Made by a program: the position numbers and the translations under genes
Part shown: piece after piece, positions 38,901-46,717 of the stretch
How positions within the stretch are numbered: position 1 is the stretch's first letter
Layout: each line of letters opens with the position of its first letter
The notes under the pieces: generated by a model
What the model was told of the DNA's origin: nothing
The model's database searches: none
The model's input: only the letters and a program-made list of their open reading frames with translations
Source: Caryophanales bacterium
GTDB lineage: Bacteria > Bacillota > Bacilli > Paenibacillales > CANHCR01
Direction of reading: 5' to 3'
NCBI GenBank assembly: GCA_947459205.1
Contig: CANHCR010000010.1
Span: forward strand, 1-62,788
DNA length: 62,788 nt

Positions 38901-39539
38901 CTCGCGAATGCGCCGCTCATATTCTGAAAAAGAAATCTCGCTTTGTTTATGCTTGTCCATCTGATTGATGACAAAATAAAGCGGTTTGCCCCAGTCGGCC
39001 AACATTTTTGCAAACTCAAAATTGACTTCCGATTGGACGTGGTTATAATCCGTAACATAAAACACCAAATCCGCCATGTGTAGCGCAGAATGAGTCGCTA
39101 GCGCATGAGCGCCGTCAGTCGAGTCGATCCCTGGCGTATCAAGTAGCACTACATTACCACCCAACCATGCGAGTGGATAAAAGATACGCACCGCGCCAAT
39201 ATTTTCACCGTCTTTACATACTTCTGTAAGGCCATCTATAGCGATAATCTGCGGCGGGCGCCCATCATGAAACTCGACCTCGACCCGTTCTGGTCCGTCT
39301 TGAATGGAAACGATATTCGCACTCGTCGGAATCGGACTGGACGGAAGCAACTTATGTCCTGCCAATTTATTGATAAGACTTGATTTACCCGCAGAAAAAT
39401 GGCCGCAGAGCGCCACATGGACGCGTCCCCCGCCATTTCCTTCACTTGCAAGCAGTTGTCTCACTTTTGCAATCCGTTGTTCATCTCCGCGCTCCGCAAA
39501 CCGTTCAAGTAGCGAAGAACACCGCAATTCAGTTACCAT
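35958..39539 (-). CDS. dynA: Bacterial dynamin-like protein, two fused GTPase modules (DynA/YpbR type)
   Basis: About 1193 residues, the length of B. subtilis DynA. Two dynamin modules lie in tandem: the first with P-loop GHFSAGKSSL and LLDTPGIDSTDG, the second with GAFSAGKSSF and LVDTPGADSVNA. Long helical bundles (stalk and paddle-like) follow each. DynA fuses membranes in vitro and helps cells survive pore formation and phage. The ATG at 39539 follows the upstream gene closely; a TTG 24 nt earlier is the alternative, and neither has a strong ribosome site, so coupling is likely. Confidence 0.92.
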   Translation of the reverse strand: MVTELRCSSLLERFAERGDEQRIAKVRQLLASEGNGGGRVHVALCGHFSAGKSSLINKLAGHKLLPSSPIPTSANIVSIQDGPERVEVEFHDGRPPQIIAIDGLTEVCKDGENIGAVRIFYPLAWLGGNVVLLDTPGIDSTDGAHALATHSALHMADLVFYVTDYNHVQSEVNFEFAKMLADWGKPLYFVINQMDKHKQSEISFSEYERRIRESFALWGIEPAGFLFMSAKYDDHPLNQFPLMQNLLRDFAGNTNAVHQLSVAASIKQLIDEHVQFIREQQADERRMLHAQLDGIDVAQIRGRYEQLTKQMTQLAGKRSERTFTFQNDMDRLLQNAPLTPAPLRELAKAYLESQKPSFRSGFLWFGKSTEEVRAERTAQFTESFATQVETQIIFHAIALLNQLLGELNWSLETWHERIASTLVHGIDGEFLRSRMKVGALDSGEALLNYCADLAEETKRRIRQSVVTVLGSIEQQWLALDEQQVELVRTEMEACERTLSLERQLASLEEKLAQVAHDLQQHVTVGGATEQLLPQIPTPDESLLLEEWQGSPRATVVEIPKSTLDDDTESIADDHIVDTMLSRLDRAIECVRQMPLLAQSLTALEGKRTQLQNRAFTAALFGAFSAGKSSFANALMGTSLLPVSPNPTTAAINQIVPGNVEYPHGTVQVRMKTEQRLADDVLHSLKLLGVPCHTFAEGLKAIPTITAADVSVKGRPHLSFLQAVHEGWAQSQSLLGSSIRCAVDDFAPYVADERRSCFVEDIQVHHDNELTRNRISLVDTPGADSVNARHTHVSFEYIKNADVILFVTYYNHAFSQADRDFLVQLGRVKDRFQLDKMLFVINAADLAESTEELQHVCEHVRAQLAQFGIQNPKLFPLSSQNGLLAKTSASTQSLSETGLLAFEQAFYRFIREQLAALLCYGAEQELAATEQSLQRLLTFAHNDEQQKQRELESMRLHLAKWRETFASRDGSHLFAALRRENEELIYYVKQRQRFAFGERFARSFNPAALREDLRDSSQAMRAAWFDLLAQMQTEATRELQATALRMEQHMRTELEQTGERMQADIREQWSTYTAPFSVSPFASALFADTFQCDIDLAWLAKQYRSSKAFFAENGSVRLRAQLEQLVLPALDRFVDKNSEQMFNHYREAFEGQLRKLVQHIIDSLSLYVEQVEQSAEQVADTGALQQLAAAFREI

Positions 39540-39576
39540 CTCTCTACCGCCAAACGAATTCAATTCGTCTGCGCAA

Positions 39577-39852
39577 TTAGACCGTCACAACCGATTTCGC
39601 ATCGGGCACAATAATTTCGAACATGTCGCCGTGTTGCAAAATCGTCAAATTACGGTCGTTGTCGCGCATCACTACCACATCAGGTTTTACGCTCATTTTT
39701 TGCAAATAATGTTCTGGCACTTCACCCGCATTGATAACCGTTACACCAGACAATTCGCGTTCTTCATCCTCTTGCAGATCAGCTTTCAATACTTCCTCCA
39801 GCACATCAGAAAACAACTCAAAATCAGCAGTATACACCGTTATGCAAAGCAT
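39577..39852 (-). CDS. Small protein of unknown function upstream of dynA
   Basis: A 91-residue acidic protein (MLCITVYTADFELFSDVLEE) ending in QHGDMFEIIVPDAKSV, with AAAGGATGG before the ATG. No membrane segment. The beta-rich C-terminal half and short length resemble small Bacilli proteins encoded next to dynA-like genes, but I cannot assign a function. The 37-bp gap to dynA and shared strand suggest co-expression. Confidence 0.72.
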   Translation of the reverse strand: MLCITVYTADFELFSDVLEEVLKADLQEDEERELSGVTVINAGEVPEHYLQKMSVKPDVVVMRDNDRNLTILQHGDMFEIIVPDAKSVVTV

Positions 39853-39909
39853 CTCAATCCATCCTTTTGTAAAAAGTTTATCTCTCTATCTATCATGTCA
39901 GCATCTTCT

Positions 39910-40548
39910 TTATTTTATACGTTTTTTACCCTCACGACATACGGAGAGTAATGGGCAAGCAACGCAGTTCGGGTTTTGCGCCTTGCAATGATAGCGTCCG
40001 AAGAAGATGAGTCGGTGATGCGTAATCGTCCAATCGGCTTTGGGCACCTTTTTCATCAACGTCTTCTCAACCTCGAGCACCGAATCTTTCCAACGGCAAA
40101 TACCGAGGCGCTTGCTTACACGCTCAACATGCGTATCAACCGCAATCGCCGGCACGTCAAACGCATTGGAAACGACCACGTTTGCTGTCTTGCGCCCGAC
40201 TCCTGGCAATTCCACGAGTTGTTCATGCAAGTGCGGTACCTCGCCGTCATATTTGTCAATCAAAATCTGACAAAGCGCCTGAATGTTTTTCGCCTTATTA
40301 CGAAACAGTCCAATGCGGCGAATGTCATGCTCGAGTTCATTTAACGGGACTGCCAAGTAATCATGTGGCGACTTGTATTTTGCGAACAAATCAACGGTCA
40401 CTTTATTGACGGTCTCATCCGTACATTGCGCAGACAAAAGCACAGCGATTGTCAGTTCAAACGGATTCGCATGCAGCAATTCACAATGTGCATCGGGAAA
40501 CATCTCTGCCATAACTTTTAGCACGTGGCCTACTTGTTCTCGATTCAA
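39910..40548 (-). CDS. nth: Endonuclease III
   Basis: Base-excision repair glycosylase/AP lyase of 212 residues for oxidised pyrimidines. The helix-hairpin-helix LPGVGRKTANVVV holds the catalytic Lys, and AVDTHVERVS the catalytic Asp. A C-X6-C-X2-C-X5-C iron-sulfur loop (CKAQNPNCVACPLLSVC) closes the domain. I place the start at TTG 40548 with GGGGTGA 5 nt upstream, giving MNREQVGHVLKVMAEMF, which aligns with B. subtilis Nth; the frame is open a little further upstream. Confidence 0.96.
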   Translation of the reverse strand: MNREQVGHVLKVMAEMFPDAHCELLHANPFELTIAVLLSAQCTDETVNKVTVDLFAKYKSPHDYLAVPLNELEHDIRRIGLFRNKAKNIQALCQILIDKYDGEVPHLHEQLVELPGVGRKTANVVVSNAFDVPAIAVDTHVERVSKRLGICRWKDSVLEVEKTLMKKVPKADWTITHHRLIFFGRYHCKAQNPNCVACPLLSVCREGKKRIK

Positions 40549-40630
40549 GCCGCTCACCCCGTTTGCAAACTTACAACACACTTCATTTTATCGGATTACA
40601 CCTTGATTTTCAATGAAATTGTGTATACAA

Positions 40631-40661
40631 AAAATAAAAAAACGGGCAATTACGCCCGTTT
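40631..40661 (-). terminator. Intrinsic terminator of the amidase gene
   Basis: Minus strand AAACGGGC-GTAATT-GCCCGTTT followed by a long T-rich run, 14 bp after the amidase stop. A strong, textbook terminator. Confidence 0.88.
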
Positions 40662-40674
40662 CGTCCATCTTCGA

Positions 40675-42603
40675 CTACTCTGCAAAATATTCATTCAATG
40701 CCTTCACGATTGCCTCGGCTACACGATTCTGAAACGCAGTATCAAAAATGAATTTCTCTTCGATTGGGTTAGAGATGAATCCCGCCTCAAGCAATACAGC
40801 TGGCATCGTCGTCGCATAAATCACGCGGTAATCCACTTTCTTCACGCGTCGATCAGGAAACCCAGTAACATCCAAAATATGCTGATGCATGATTTGAGCG
40901 AGATCATAACTATCAGACCGAGAATAAAACGTTTCAGTGCCACGTATCGAAGTCAAATTTTTAAATGCATTGGCATGAATGGACACAAATGCATCGGCCT
41001 TCAAACGATTCGCAATGTCCACACGTTCATTTAAAGTCAAAAATGTATCAGTTGTGCGCGTCATGACAACTTGTATTTTATCATTCGACGTAAGCAATTG
41101 TTGGACTCTGAGCGCAACGTTTAAATTGAAATCTTTTTCATTGCCGTTCTCCCGATACATGCTAACTGCACCAGAGTCCAACCCGCCGTGTCCTGCATCG
41201 ATGACAACCGTTTTTCTCTGTTTCATGATATTTTGGTTAATCGGTGTTATTGGAGGCGGAGTCGCTGGATTTGTCACTGGTGTCGGTTTGACTGGCTCTG
41301 GCAGATTTGCTTTCGCACTGAAATCAATCGTGACTTGTTTCGATTCATCTTGCTCTGTAATTTTGTACGGAATGACTTTTTTAAAATCAACCACCAACTT
41401 GACGAGCGGAGGTGAAATTGAATTTTGCGCAGTCCGAACTTGGGTAATCGCATCCATCTTACTACTTAGCGACTTCGTTACTTTTTCGTCCAAAATCATG
41501 CCCGGAAGGTCAAGCACCAACCTGTCCGGCTTATCAAGCATATAAGCGGACCACTTTACTGGCGCATTCAGTTGAACCGTTACTTTTTCATCAGCAAACG
41601 TGACTTTTGTAACTCGCGGTTCTACCTTTACGTTTGTCGAGACCTGTTTGGAGACAGGTGCTACTTTAGCCGTATCAATAACGGGTGTTGGGGTCGGTAC
41701 TTTCGGCTCAGGTGCCGGTGCAGGTGGTTTGACTGGATCACCAATCCGCAAGACAAACACACTAGACTTCGCATCTTCAATCAGTTGATATTTCATCGAC
41801 TTTTTGAGTTCGACAACAATTCGCACGACTGCGGGATTTGTCGTGTTTTGAGCAAAGCGAACGCGAGCGATGTTCGGATGATTATTGACAAAAGGTAAGC
41901 GATCCGTAGGATGAATCATCGTTTGTGCGAGGTCTACCACAATTCGGTCTGGTTTATCCAAAACAAACACAAACGGCGAAGCGTCTTTGCTTGTTGCCAC
42001 GACCAAAGCATCTTCCGTTGTCAGTAGTGATTGCAAAACACCGTTTTGCTTCAGTTGACTGCGATAACGCTGATGAAGCGAGGCAGTTTCTGCCGAATTT
42101 TTATCAAGCAGAAAAATCGTACGTGTGCTACCGTCCCACGTTACATGAAAATCAAGTTTTTCAGCAATGTAACGAAACGGAACATATGTTGTGCCACCAA
42201 CAAACAGAGGCGTTGCAGGCAACAAATCCGTTTTTTTGTTATGTAAGGACTCTTTCTGTCCGACAACCAACTCTAGCACTTCATCTTTACCATATTTTAT
42301 CGTCACCGTCCGCAGCGCACCGTTCCAGTGCACTTTTGCACTAGATTGCGAGGTGATGACACGCAAAGGGACCAGCGTATATCCGTCTGAAAATTGCGGA
42401 TTCACCACACTGGTCTGCCAGCGATTATTGCGATACGCAGCAATCGCTACATCATTCGATTCGATTACAGTCTCTGCGACAGTCTCCGATGCATTCGCCA
42501 ACTTCTGCGGGTTTTGCGTCACCGTTCGTTGGTTGGCGGAAGCGATTGTCGAGATGAGGAAGACTGAGACAACGAGAGACAATAGGATAAGCAGCTTTTT
42601 CAT
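40675..42603 (-). CDS. Secreted N-acetylmuramoyl-L-alanine amidase with AMIN domains
   Basis: Peptidoglycan hydrolase of 642 residues. A signal peptide (MKKLLILLSLVVSVFLIST) is followed by a copper-amine-oxidase-like domain (about residues 50-150), two AMIN domains (around 180-280 and 320-420) separated by Pro/Thr-rich linkers, and a C-terminal Amidase_3 domain. That domain has the zinc ligands in VIDAGHGGLDSGA, the RTTDTFLTLNERV region, SIHANAF and AVLLEAGFISN with the catalytic Glu. The start is ATG 42603 with GAGGTG 6 nt upstream. AMIN domains usually direct amidases to the wall or septum. Confidence 0.92.
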   Translation of the reverse strand: MKKLLILLSLVVSVFLISTIASANQRTVTQNPQKLANASETVAETVIESNDVAIAAYRNNRWQTSVVNPQFSDGYTLVPLRVITSQSSAKVHWNGALRTVTIKYGKDEVLELVVGQKESLHNKKTDLLPATPLFVGGTTYVPFRYIAEKLDFHVTWDGSTRTIFLLDKNSAETASLHQRYRSQLKQNGVLQSLLTTEDALVVATSKDASPFVFVLDKPDRIVVDLAQTMIHPTDRLPFVNNHPNIARVRFAQNTTNPAVVRIVVELKKSMKYQLIEDAKSSVFVLRIGDPVKPPAPAPEPKVPTPTPVIDTAKVAPVSKQVSTNVKVEPRVTKVTFADEKVTVQLNAPVKWSAYMLDKPDRLVLDLPGMILDEKVTKSLSSKMDAITQVRTAQNSISPPLVKLVVDFKKVIPYKITEQDESKQVTIDFSAKANLPEPVKPTPVTNPATPPPITPINQNIMKQRKTVVIDAGHGGLDSGAVSMYRENGNEKDFNLNVALRVQQLLTSNDKIQVVMTRTTDTFLTLNERVDIANRLKADAFVSIHANAFKNLTSIRGTETFYSRSDSYDLAQIMHQHILDVTGFPDRRVKKVDYRVIYATTMPAVLLEAGFISNPIEEKFIFDTAFQNRVAEAIVKALNEYFAE

Positions 42604-42699
42604 TGTCCGCACCTCAAAATGTGTAGAAAAAGTGTATAAGTTATACGCACAATCCACAAAAAAGTTGCTAGCAAATTTTGAATCATGAAGAAACGTCAG

Positions 42700-42739
42700 A
42701 ATAAATAAACCTCAAGTCCTAAAAAAACTGAACTTGAGG
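42700..42739 (-). terminator. Intrinsic terminator of leuCD
   Basis: CCTCAAGT (42710-42717) pairs with ACTTGAGG (42732-42739) around a 14-nt loop; on the minus strand TTTATTTATT follows. It lies 31 bp after the leuD stop. Confidence 0.75.
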
Positions 42740-42769
42740 ATTCTGCTTATAAGAATTCAACTGTAATGA

Positions 42770-43357
42770 TTAACCGACGCGCGCTTCGTGAGCCGCGATT
42801 TTGTCTTCATGCTGCAGCGTCAGGCCGATGTCGTCAAGTCCAAGCAACAGAAACTGGCGACGGTGCTCGTCAAGGTCAAAAGAAATATGCAAACCATGCT
42901 CATCAACAATCGTTTTCGTCTCAAGATCAACGGTTAGTTTATAACCATTATGCTTATGCGTGCGTTGGAACAATTCTTCCACTTGCTCCTCCGACAACTT
43001 GATCGGCAAGATGCCGTTTTTGAAGCAATTGTTATAGAAGATATCCGCGAATGATGGTGCGATGACGACTTTGAAGCCGTAATCCAAAATCGCCCACGGC
43101 GCATGCTCACGCGATGAACCACAACCGAAGTTAGCCCGCGAAATGAGCACCGATGCTCCAGCGAATGCCGGTTTATTCAAATCGAAATCATGAATCACAT
43201 CGCCGTTCTCATGAAATCTCCACTCGAAGAACAAAAACTGTCCGAATCCTGTGCGCTCAATGCGCTTTAAAAATTGTTTGGGAATGATTGCATCCGTATC
43301 GACATTCACACGGTCTACCGGACCGACAAGCCCTGTATGTTTAATGAAAGCTTCCAT
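42770..43357 (-). CDS. leuD: 3-isopropylmalate dehydratase small subunit
   Basis: Small (swivel-domain) subunit of isopropylmalate isomerase in leucine synthesis, 195 residues. Marks are [14 protein letters not shown] near the N-terminus and [14 protein letters not shown] with the substrate-binding residues. It follows leuC by 18 bp with GGGAGG before the ATG, and a terminator follows. Other leu genes (leuA, leuB) are not in this window, so the pathway is split. Confidence 0.96.
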   Translation of the reverse strand: MEAFIKHTGLVGPVDRVNVDTDAIIPKQFLKRIERTGFGQFLFFEWRFHENGDVIHDFDLNKPAFAGASVLISRANFGCGSSREHAPWAILDYGFKVVIAPSFADIFYNNCFKNGILPIKLSEEQVEELFQRTHKHNGYKLTVDLETKTIVDEHGLHISFDLDEHRRQFLLLGLDDIGLTLQHEDKIAAHEARVG

Positions 43358-43375
43358 CTCTGTTGTTCCTCCCTC

Positions 43376-44797
43376 TTAAACGCCAACCGGCGATTTGACG
43401 TCCCACTCGCGAACGTCAACGAAATGTCCAGCAATAGCAGCAGCAGCAGCCATCGCAGGTGAGACCAAGTGCGTACGACCGCCGCGACCTTGACGACCTT
43501 CAAAGTTACGGTTCGATGTGGACGCACAACGTTGACCTGGCTGCAACACGTCTGGATTCATCGCAAGACACATACTGCAACCTGCTTCACGCCATTCAAA
43601 TCCAGCTTCAACAAAAATTTTATCTAGTCCTTCTTTTTCTGCCTGAATTTTCACGCGACCGGACCCAGGAACGACAATCGCCGTCACGTTTCCGTTTACT
43701 TTACGACCTTGTGCAACAGCTGCCGCCGCACGCAAATCTTCAATCCGACCGTTCGTACACGAACCGATGAATACATAATCAATGGCAATCGACGACATCG
43801 GTGTGCCTGGAACAAGCGCCATATACTCAAGGGCTTTTTCAGCCGCTTTGCGCTCATTATCCGTTGTGAAATCTGCCGGATTCGGGACAGCATCCGTGAT
43901 GCCTGCGCCCATTCCCGGACTTGTACCCCAAGTCACTTGCGGAATGAGTGACTCTGCGTCAAACTCAACCACAACATCGTAAGATGCACCTTCGTCCGTG
44001 CAAAGCGCTTTCCACGCTTCAACCGCTTTGTCATAGTCCGCACCTTGCGGTACATATTCACGACCGCGCAAATATTCGAACGTCGTCTCATCCGGAGCAA
44101 TCATGCCCGCACGCGCCCCTGCTTCGATCGACATGTTACAAACCGTCATGCGCTCTTCCATCGACAAACCGCGAATCGCTTCGCCAGTGTACTCGATGAC
44201 ATAACCCGTCGCGAAGTCGGTGCCATATTTAGCGATAATGCCAAGAATTAAGTCTTTTGCCGTGATTCCTTGCTTCAACTCGCCAACCACGCGCACTTCC
44301 ATCGTTTTTGGTTTCGCCTGTTGCAAACATTGCGTCGCAAGCACGTGCTCCACTTCGCTTGTACCAATACCGAACGCAAGTGCGCCGAACGCACCATGCG
44401 TGGATGTGTGACTGTCACCGCAAACAATCGTTTTGCCTGGATGCGTCAAACCAAGCTCCGGGCCCATGACATGGACAACGCCCTGATCGAGCGTATTCAA
44501 ATCGTACAATTTCACACCGAATTCCGCACAGTTATTGGACAGCGTCTCAACCTGTTGTTTCGAAATCGGATCCGTAATGTTGAAGCGGTCTTTCGTTGGC
44601 ACATTATGGTCCATCGTCGCGAATGTCAAATCGGGACGGCGAACTTTACGGCCTGCCATGCGCAAACCGTCAAACGCCTGCGGAGAAGTCACTTCATGCA
44701 CGAGATGCAAATCGATATAAATGATACTCGGTTTGCCTTGCTCAGCATGAATCTCGTGTTTCTCCCAAATTTTTTCGAAGAGTGTTTTTTTCGACAT
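43376..44797 (-). CDS. leuC: 3-isopropylmalate dehydratase large subunit
   Basis: Aconitase-family large subunit, 473 residues, that holds the [4Fe-4S] cluster. The ligand cysteines lie in [16 protein letters not shown] and [31 protein letters not shown] and the DHNVPT region are typical. The start is ATG 44797 with GAGGTG 6 nt upstream; an in-frame GTG 9 nt earlier is less likely. A LysR gene is transcribed away from the same 128-bp control region. Confidence 0.96.
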   Translation of the reverse strand: MSKKTLFEKIWEKHEIHAEQGKPSIIYIDLHLVHEVTSPQAFDGLRMAGRKVRRPDLTFATMDHNVPTKDRFNITDPISKQQVETLSNNCAEFGVKLYDLNTLDQGVVHVMGPELGLTHPGKTIVCGDSHTSTHGAFGALAFGIGTSEVEHVLATQCLQQAKPKTMEVRVVGELKQGITAKDLILGIIAKYGTDFATGYVIEYTGEAIRGLSMEERMTVCNMSIEAGARAGMIAPDETTFEYLRGREYVPQGADYDKAVEAWKALCTDEGASYDVVVEFDAESLIPQVTWGTSPGMGAGITDAVPNPADFTTDNERKAAEKALEYMALVPGTPMSSIAIDYVFIGSCTNGRIEDLRAAAAVAQGRKVNGNVTAIVVPGSGRVKIQAEKEGLDKIFVEAGFEWREAGCSMCLAMNPDVLQPGQRCASTSNRNFEGRQGRGGRTHLVSPAMAAAAAIAGHFVDVREWDVKSPVGV

Positions 44798-44827
44798 GAT
44801 GTTCACCTCTGAGATTTTGGTATTTAC

Positions 44828-44855
44828 ACTATAACATAAAACGAGATATAGTTAA
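44828..44855 (-). promoter_or_regulatory. Predicted leuCD promoter
   Basis: Minus strand TTAACT (44850-44855), 16-nt spacer, TATAGT (44828-44833) with an upstream TG at the extended -10 position. The -35 is covered by the inverted repeat described next to it. Confidence 0.5.
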
Positions 44856-44871
44856 AATATATGATAACTAT
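44848..44871. promoter_or_regulatory. Inverted repeat in the leuC-lysR control region, probable LysR binding site
   Basis: ATAGTTA-N10-TAACTAT is a perfect 7+7 inverted repeat, overlapping ATGATA-AC-TATCAT (44861-44874). LysR regulators usually bind AT-rich dyads of T-N11-A type; here the spacing is T-N12-A. It overlaps the predicted leuC -35 and lies about 55 bp before lysR. Confidence 0.5.
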
Positions 44872-44925
44872 CATCGCGATAGATTATGCCTATTTCAATT
44901 CACAGGTAGAAAGCAGGTTTATGCC

Positions 44926-45858
44926 ATGGAATTTCGACAACTACAGTATGTGCTAGCCGTTGCTAGAGAACGGAATTTTACGCGCGCTGCTCTCAAACTA
45001 CTCATCGCCCAACCGTCGCTTAGTCAGCAAGTGGCAAAACTCGAACAAGAAATCGGCATCCCCCTATTTGAGCGCGGACCATCAGGTGTCGAACTGACGT
45101 ATGCAGGACAATTATTTGTCGAAAAAGCACAGGTGATCGTCGACGGAACCGAACAACTGCGGACAGCGATGCGCGATTTGTCCGAGTTAAAAAAAGGGCG
45201 CTTAGTCATCGGCAGTTTGCCAATGACAGGCTCGCATGTGATGCCCGTCATCCTCCCTGCTTTTCGCGAACGATTTCCCGACATTGAAATCGTGCTAATC
45301 GAGGACACGACAGCGAACTTAGAAAAATTGGCTTCCACAGGCGAAACAGACCTCTGCTTACTTTCTTTACCGATTCAGTCGGCCGAACTCGACTACGAAC
45401 CTTTTTTGCAAGAAGCAATCCTGCTTGCTGTACCGCCTAATCATCCGTTGCGCTCAGCATCTACCAGCAAAAAAGGCACTACATCGAATGTATCATTAAA
45501 CACCGTGCGAGACGAACCCTTTATCGTGCTCAAAAAAGGTCAAGGATTTCGCGAGATTACCTTCGATTTATGCCGACACGCTGGCTTCATCCCCAACGTG
45601 GTGTTCGAGAGCAACAACATCGAAACCATCCAATCACTCGTGGCCGCGGGTATGGGCGTCGCGCTTGTCCCGCAAATGGTGATGCGCGACCGCCAAGGAT
45701 CTGGCAAACACGCGCCTGCCTACTTGGAAATTACAGACGAAAACGCAGCTCGCTCACTCGTCATCGGCTACCGCAAACAGCGTTACTTGTCGAATGCAGC
45801 GCAGGCATTTATCGCCACCGTCAAAGAAGTAATGAAAACTTCGCCAGAACTCTATTAA
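44926..45858 (+). CDS. LysR-family transcriptional regulator
   Basis: Regulator of 310 residues. The N-terminal winged helix shows MEFRQLQYVLAVARERNFTR, AQPSLSQQVAKLEQEIG and PLFERGPSGVELTYAG. A LysR substrate-binding domain follows, with GSLPMTGSHVMPVILPAF and VAAGMGVALVPQ. It is divergent from leuCD, the usual arrangement for a regulator of the neighbouring genes, so control of leuCD by a pathway intermediate is a fair guess. The CysL/CynR-type group looks closest; the effector is unknown. Confidence 0.9.
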   Translation: MEFRQLQYVLAVARERNFTRAALKLLIAQPSLSQQVAKLEQEIGIPLFERGPSGVELTYAGQLFVEKAQVIVDGTEQLRTAMRDLSELKKGRLVIGSLPMTGSHVMPVILPAFRERFPDIEIVLIEDTTANLEKLASTGETDLCLLSLPIQSAELDYEPFLQEAILLAVPPNHPLRSASTSKKGTTSNVSLNTVRDEPFIVLKKGQGFREITFDLCRHAGFIPNVVFESNNIETIQSLVAAGMGVALVPQMVMRDRQGSGKHAPAYLEITDENAARSLVIGYRKQRYLSNAAQAFIATVKEVMKTSPELY

Positions 45859-45880
45859 CCGTCACTCTATCCATTCGAAA

Positions 45881-46717
45881 CTAGTACAATTCTGGACGGC
45901 GGTCAGCAAAAATCGGAATCCGTTTGCGTACGTTAGTCACCAACTCGAGATCAATCGTGGTGCGCAAGATTTGCTCTTGCTCTCCGCCCTCAGCAAGCAC
46001 TTCACCCCAAGGATCAATGACCATCGATGAACCGAAAAACGAAGTGTCACCACTGACGCCGACACGATTGCACGCAACAACGTACATCTGATTTTCAATC
46101 GCCCGCGCCTGCAGAAGGGTACGCCAATGATTCTTACGCGGATTCGGCCATTGCGCAGGTACGAATAAGATTTGGGCACCGCCAAGCGCCAACTTGCGCG
46201 CCAATTCTGGAAACCGGATGTCATAGCAAATCATAATCCCAAACGAAATGTCATCCATGCGAAACTCACCGCTGTGTACACCTTGTTGCAAAAATTGCTC
46301 CTCGTCCATCAGACGAAACAGATGCAACTTGTCGTAATGATGAACAACTTCACCATTTCGATTAAAAACAAAACTACGGTTAGCAAACGTGCCATCTGCC
46401 TGTTTCACCGCTACAGACCCTGCAACAATATTCACTTGATGATGTTTCGCGAAAGCACTTAACATCCCACGAGTTCGGACTCCTTGCTCATCAGCGATAT
46501 CAGCCAGTTCTGTCAATGCGTAACCCGTGTTCCACATCTCAGGTAGAACAATCACATCTGGCTTTGTAAACGAAGCAATCCCCGACGAATCTACAGCCTC
46601 ATCTAATAGTCGCTCGATATGCTGATAGTTACTGCTCGGATCACCAATTTTCACATCCATTTGGATGACAGCAACGTGCAAACTGCTGTTACTCAATTCA
46701 TTCACTGTTCCCTTCAT
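45881..46717 (-). CDS. mtnU: Omega-amidase / carbon-nitrogen hydrolase of methionine salvage (MtnU-like)
   Basis: Nitrilase-superfamily enzyme of about 278 residues. The Glu-Lys-Cys triad is visible in VLPEMWNTGY, YDKLHLF and MICYDIRFPELAR. It probably hydrolyses alpha-ketoglutaramate, the by-product when MtnE uses glutamine as amino donor; the ending IPIFADRRPELY closely resembles B. subtilis MtnU. Four other mtn genes lie nearby. The ATG at 46717 overlaps the end of the Rpn-type gene by 20 bp; GTG 46705 is an alternative start. Confidence 0.88.
   Translation of the reverse strand: MKGTVNELSNSSLHVAVIQMDVKIGDPSSNYQHIERLLDEAVDSSGIASFTKPDVIVLPEMWNTGYALTELADIADEQGVRTRGMLSAFAKHHQVNIVAGSVAVKQADGTFANRSFVFNRNGEVVHHYDKLHLFRLMDEEQFLQQGVHSGEFRMDDISFGIMICYDIRFPELARKLALGGAQILFVPAQWPNPRKNHWRTLLQARAIENQMYVVACNRVGVSGDTSFFGSSMVIDPWGEVLAEGGEQEQILRTTIDLELVTNVRKRIPIFADRRPELY

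Noticed and set aside
44807-44925. T-box leader for leuC
   Set aside because: The region is too short and lacks the T-box consensus and specifier loop.
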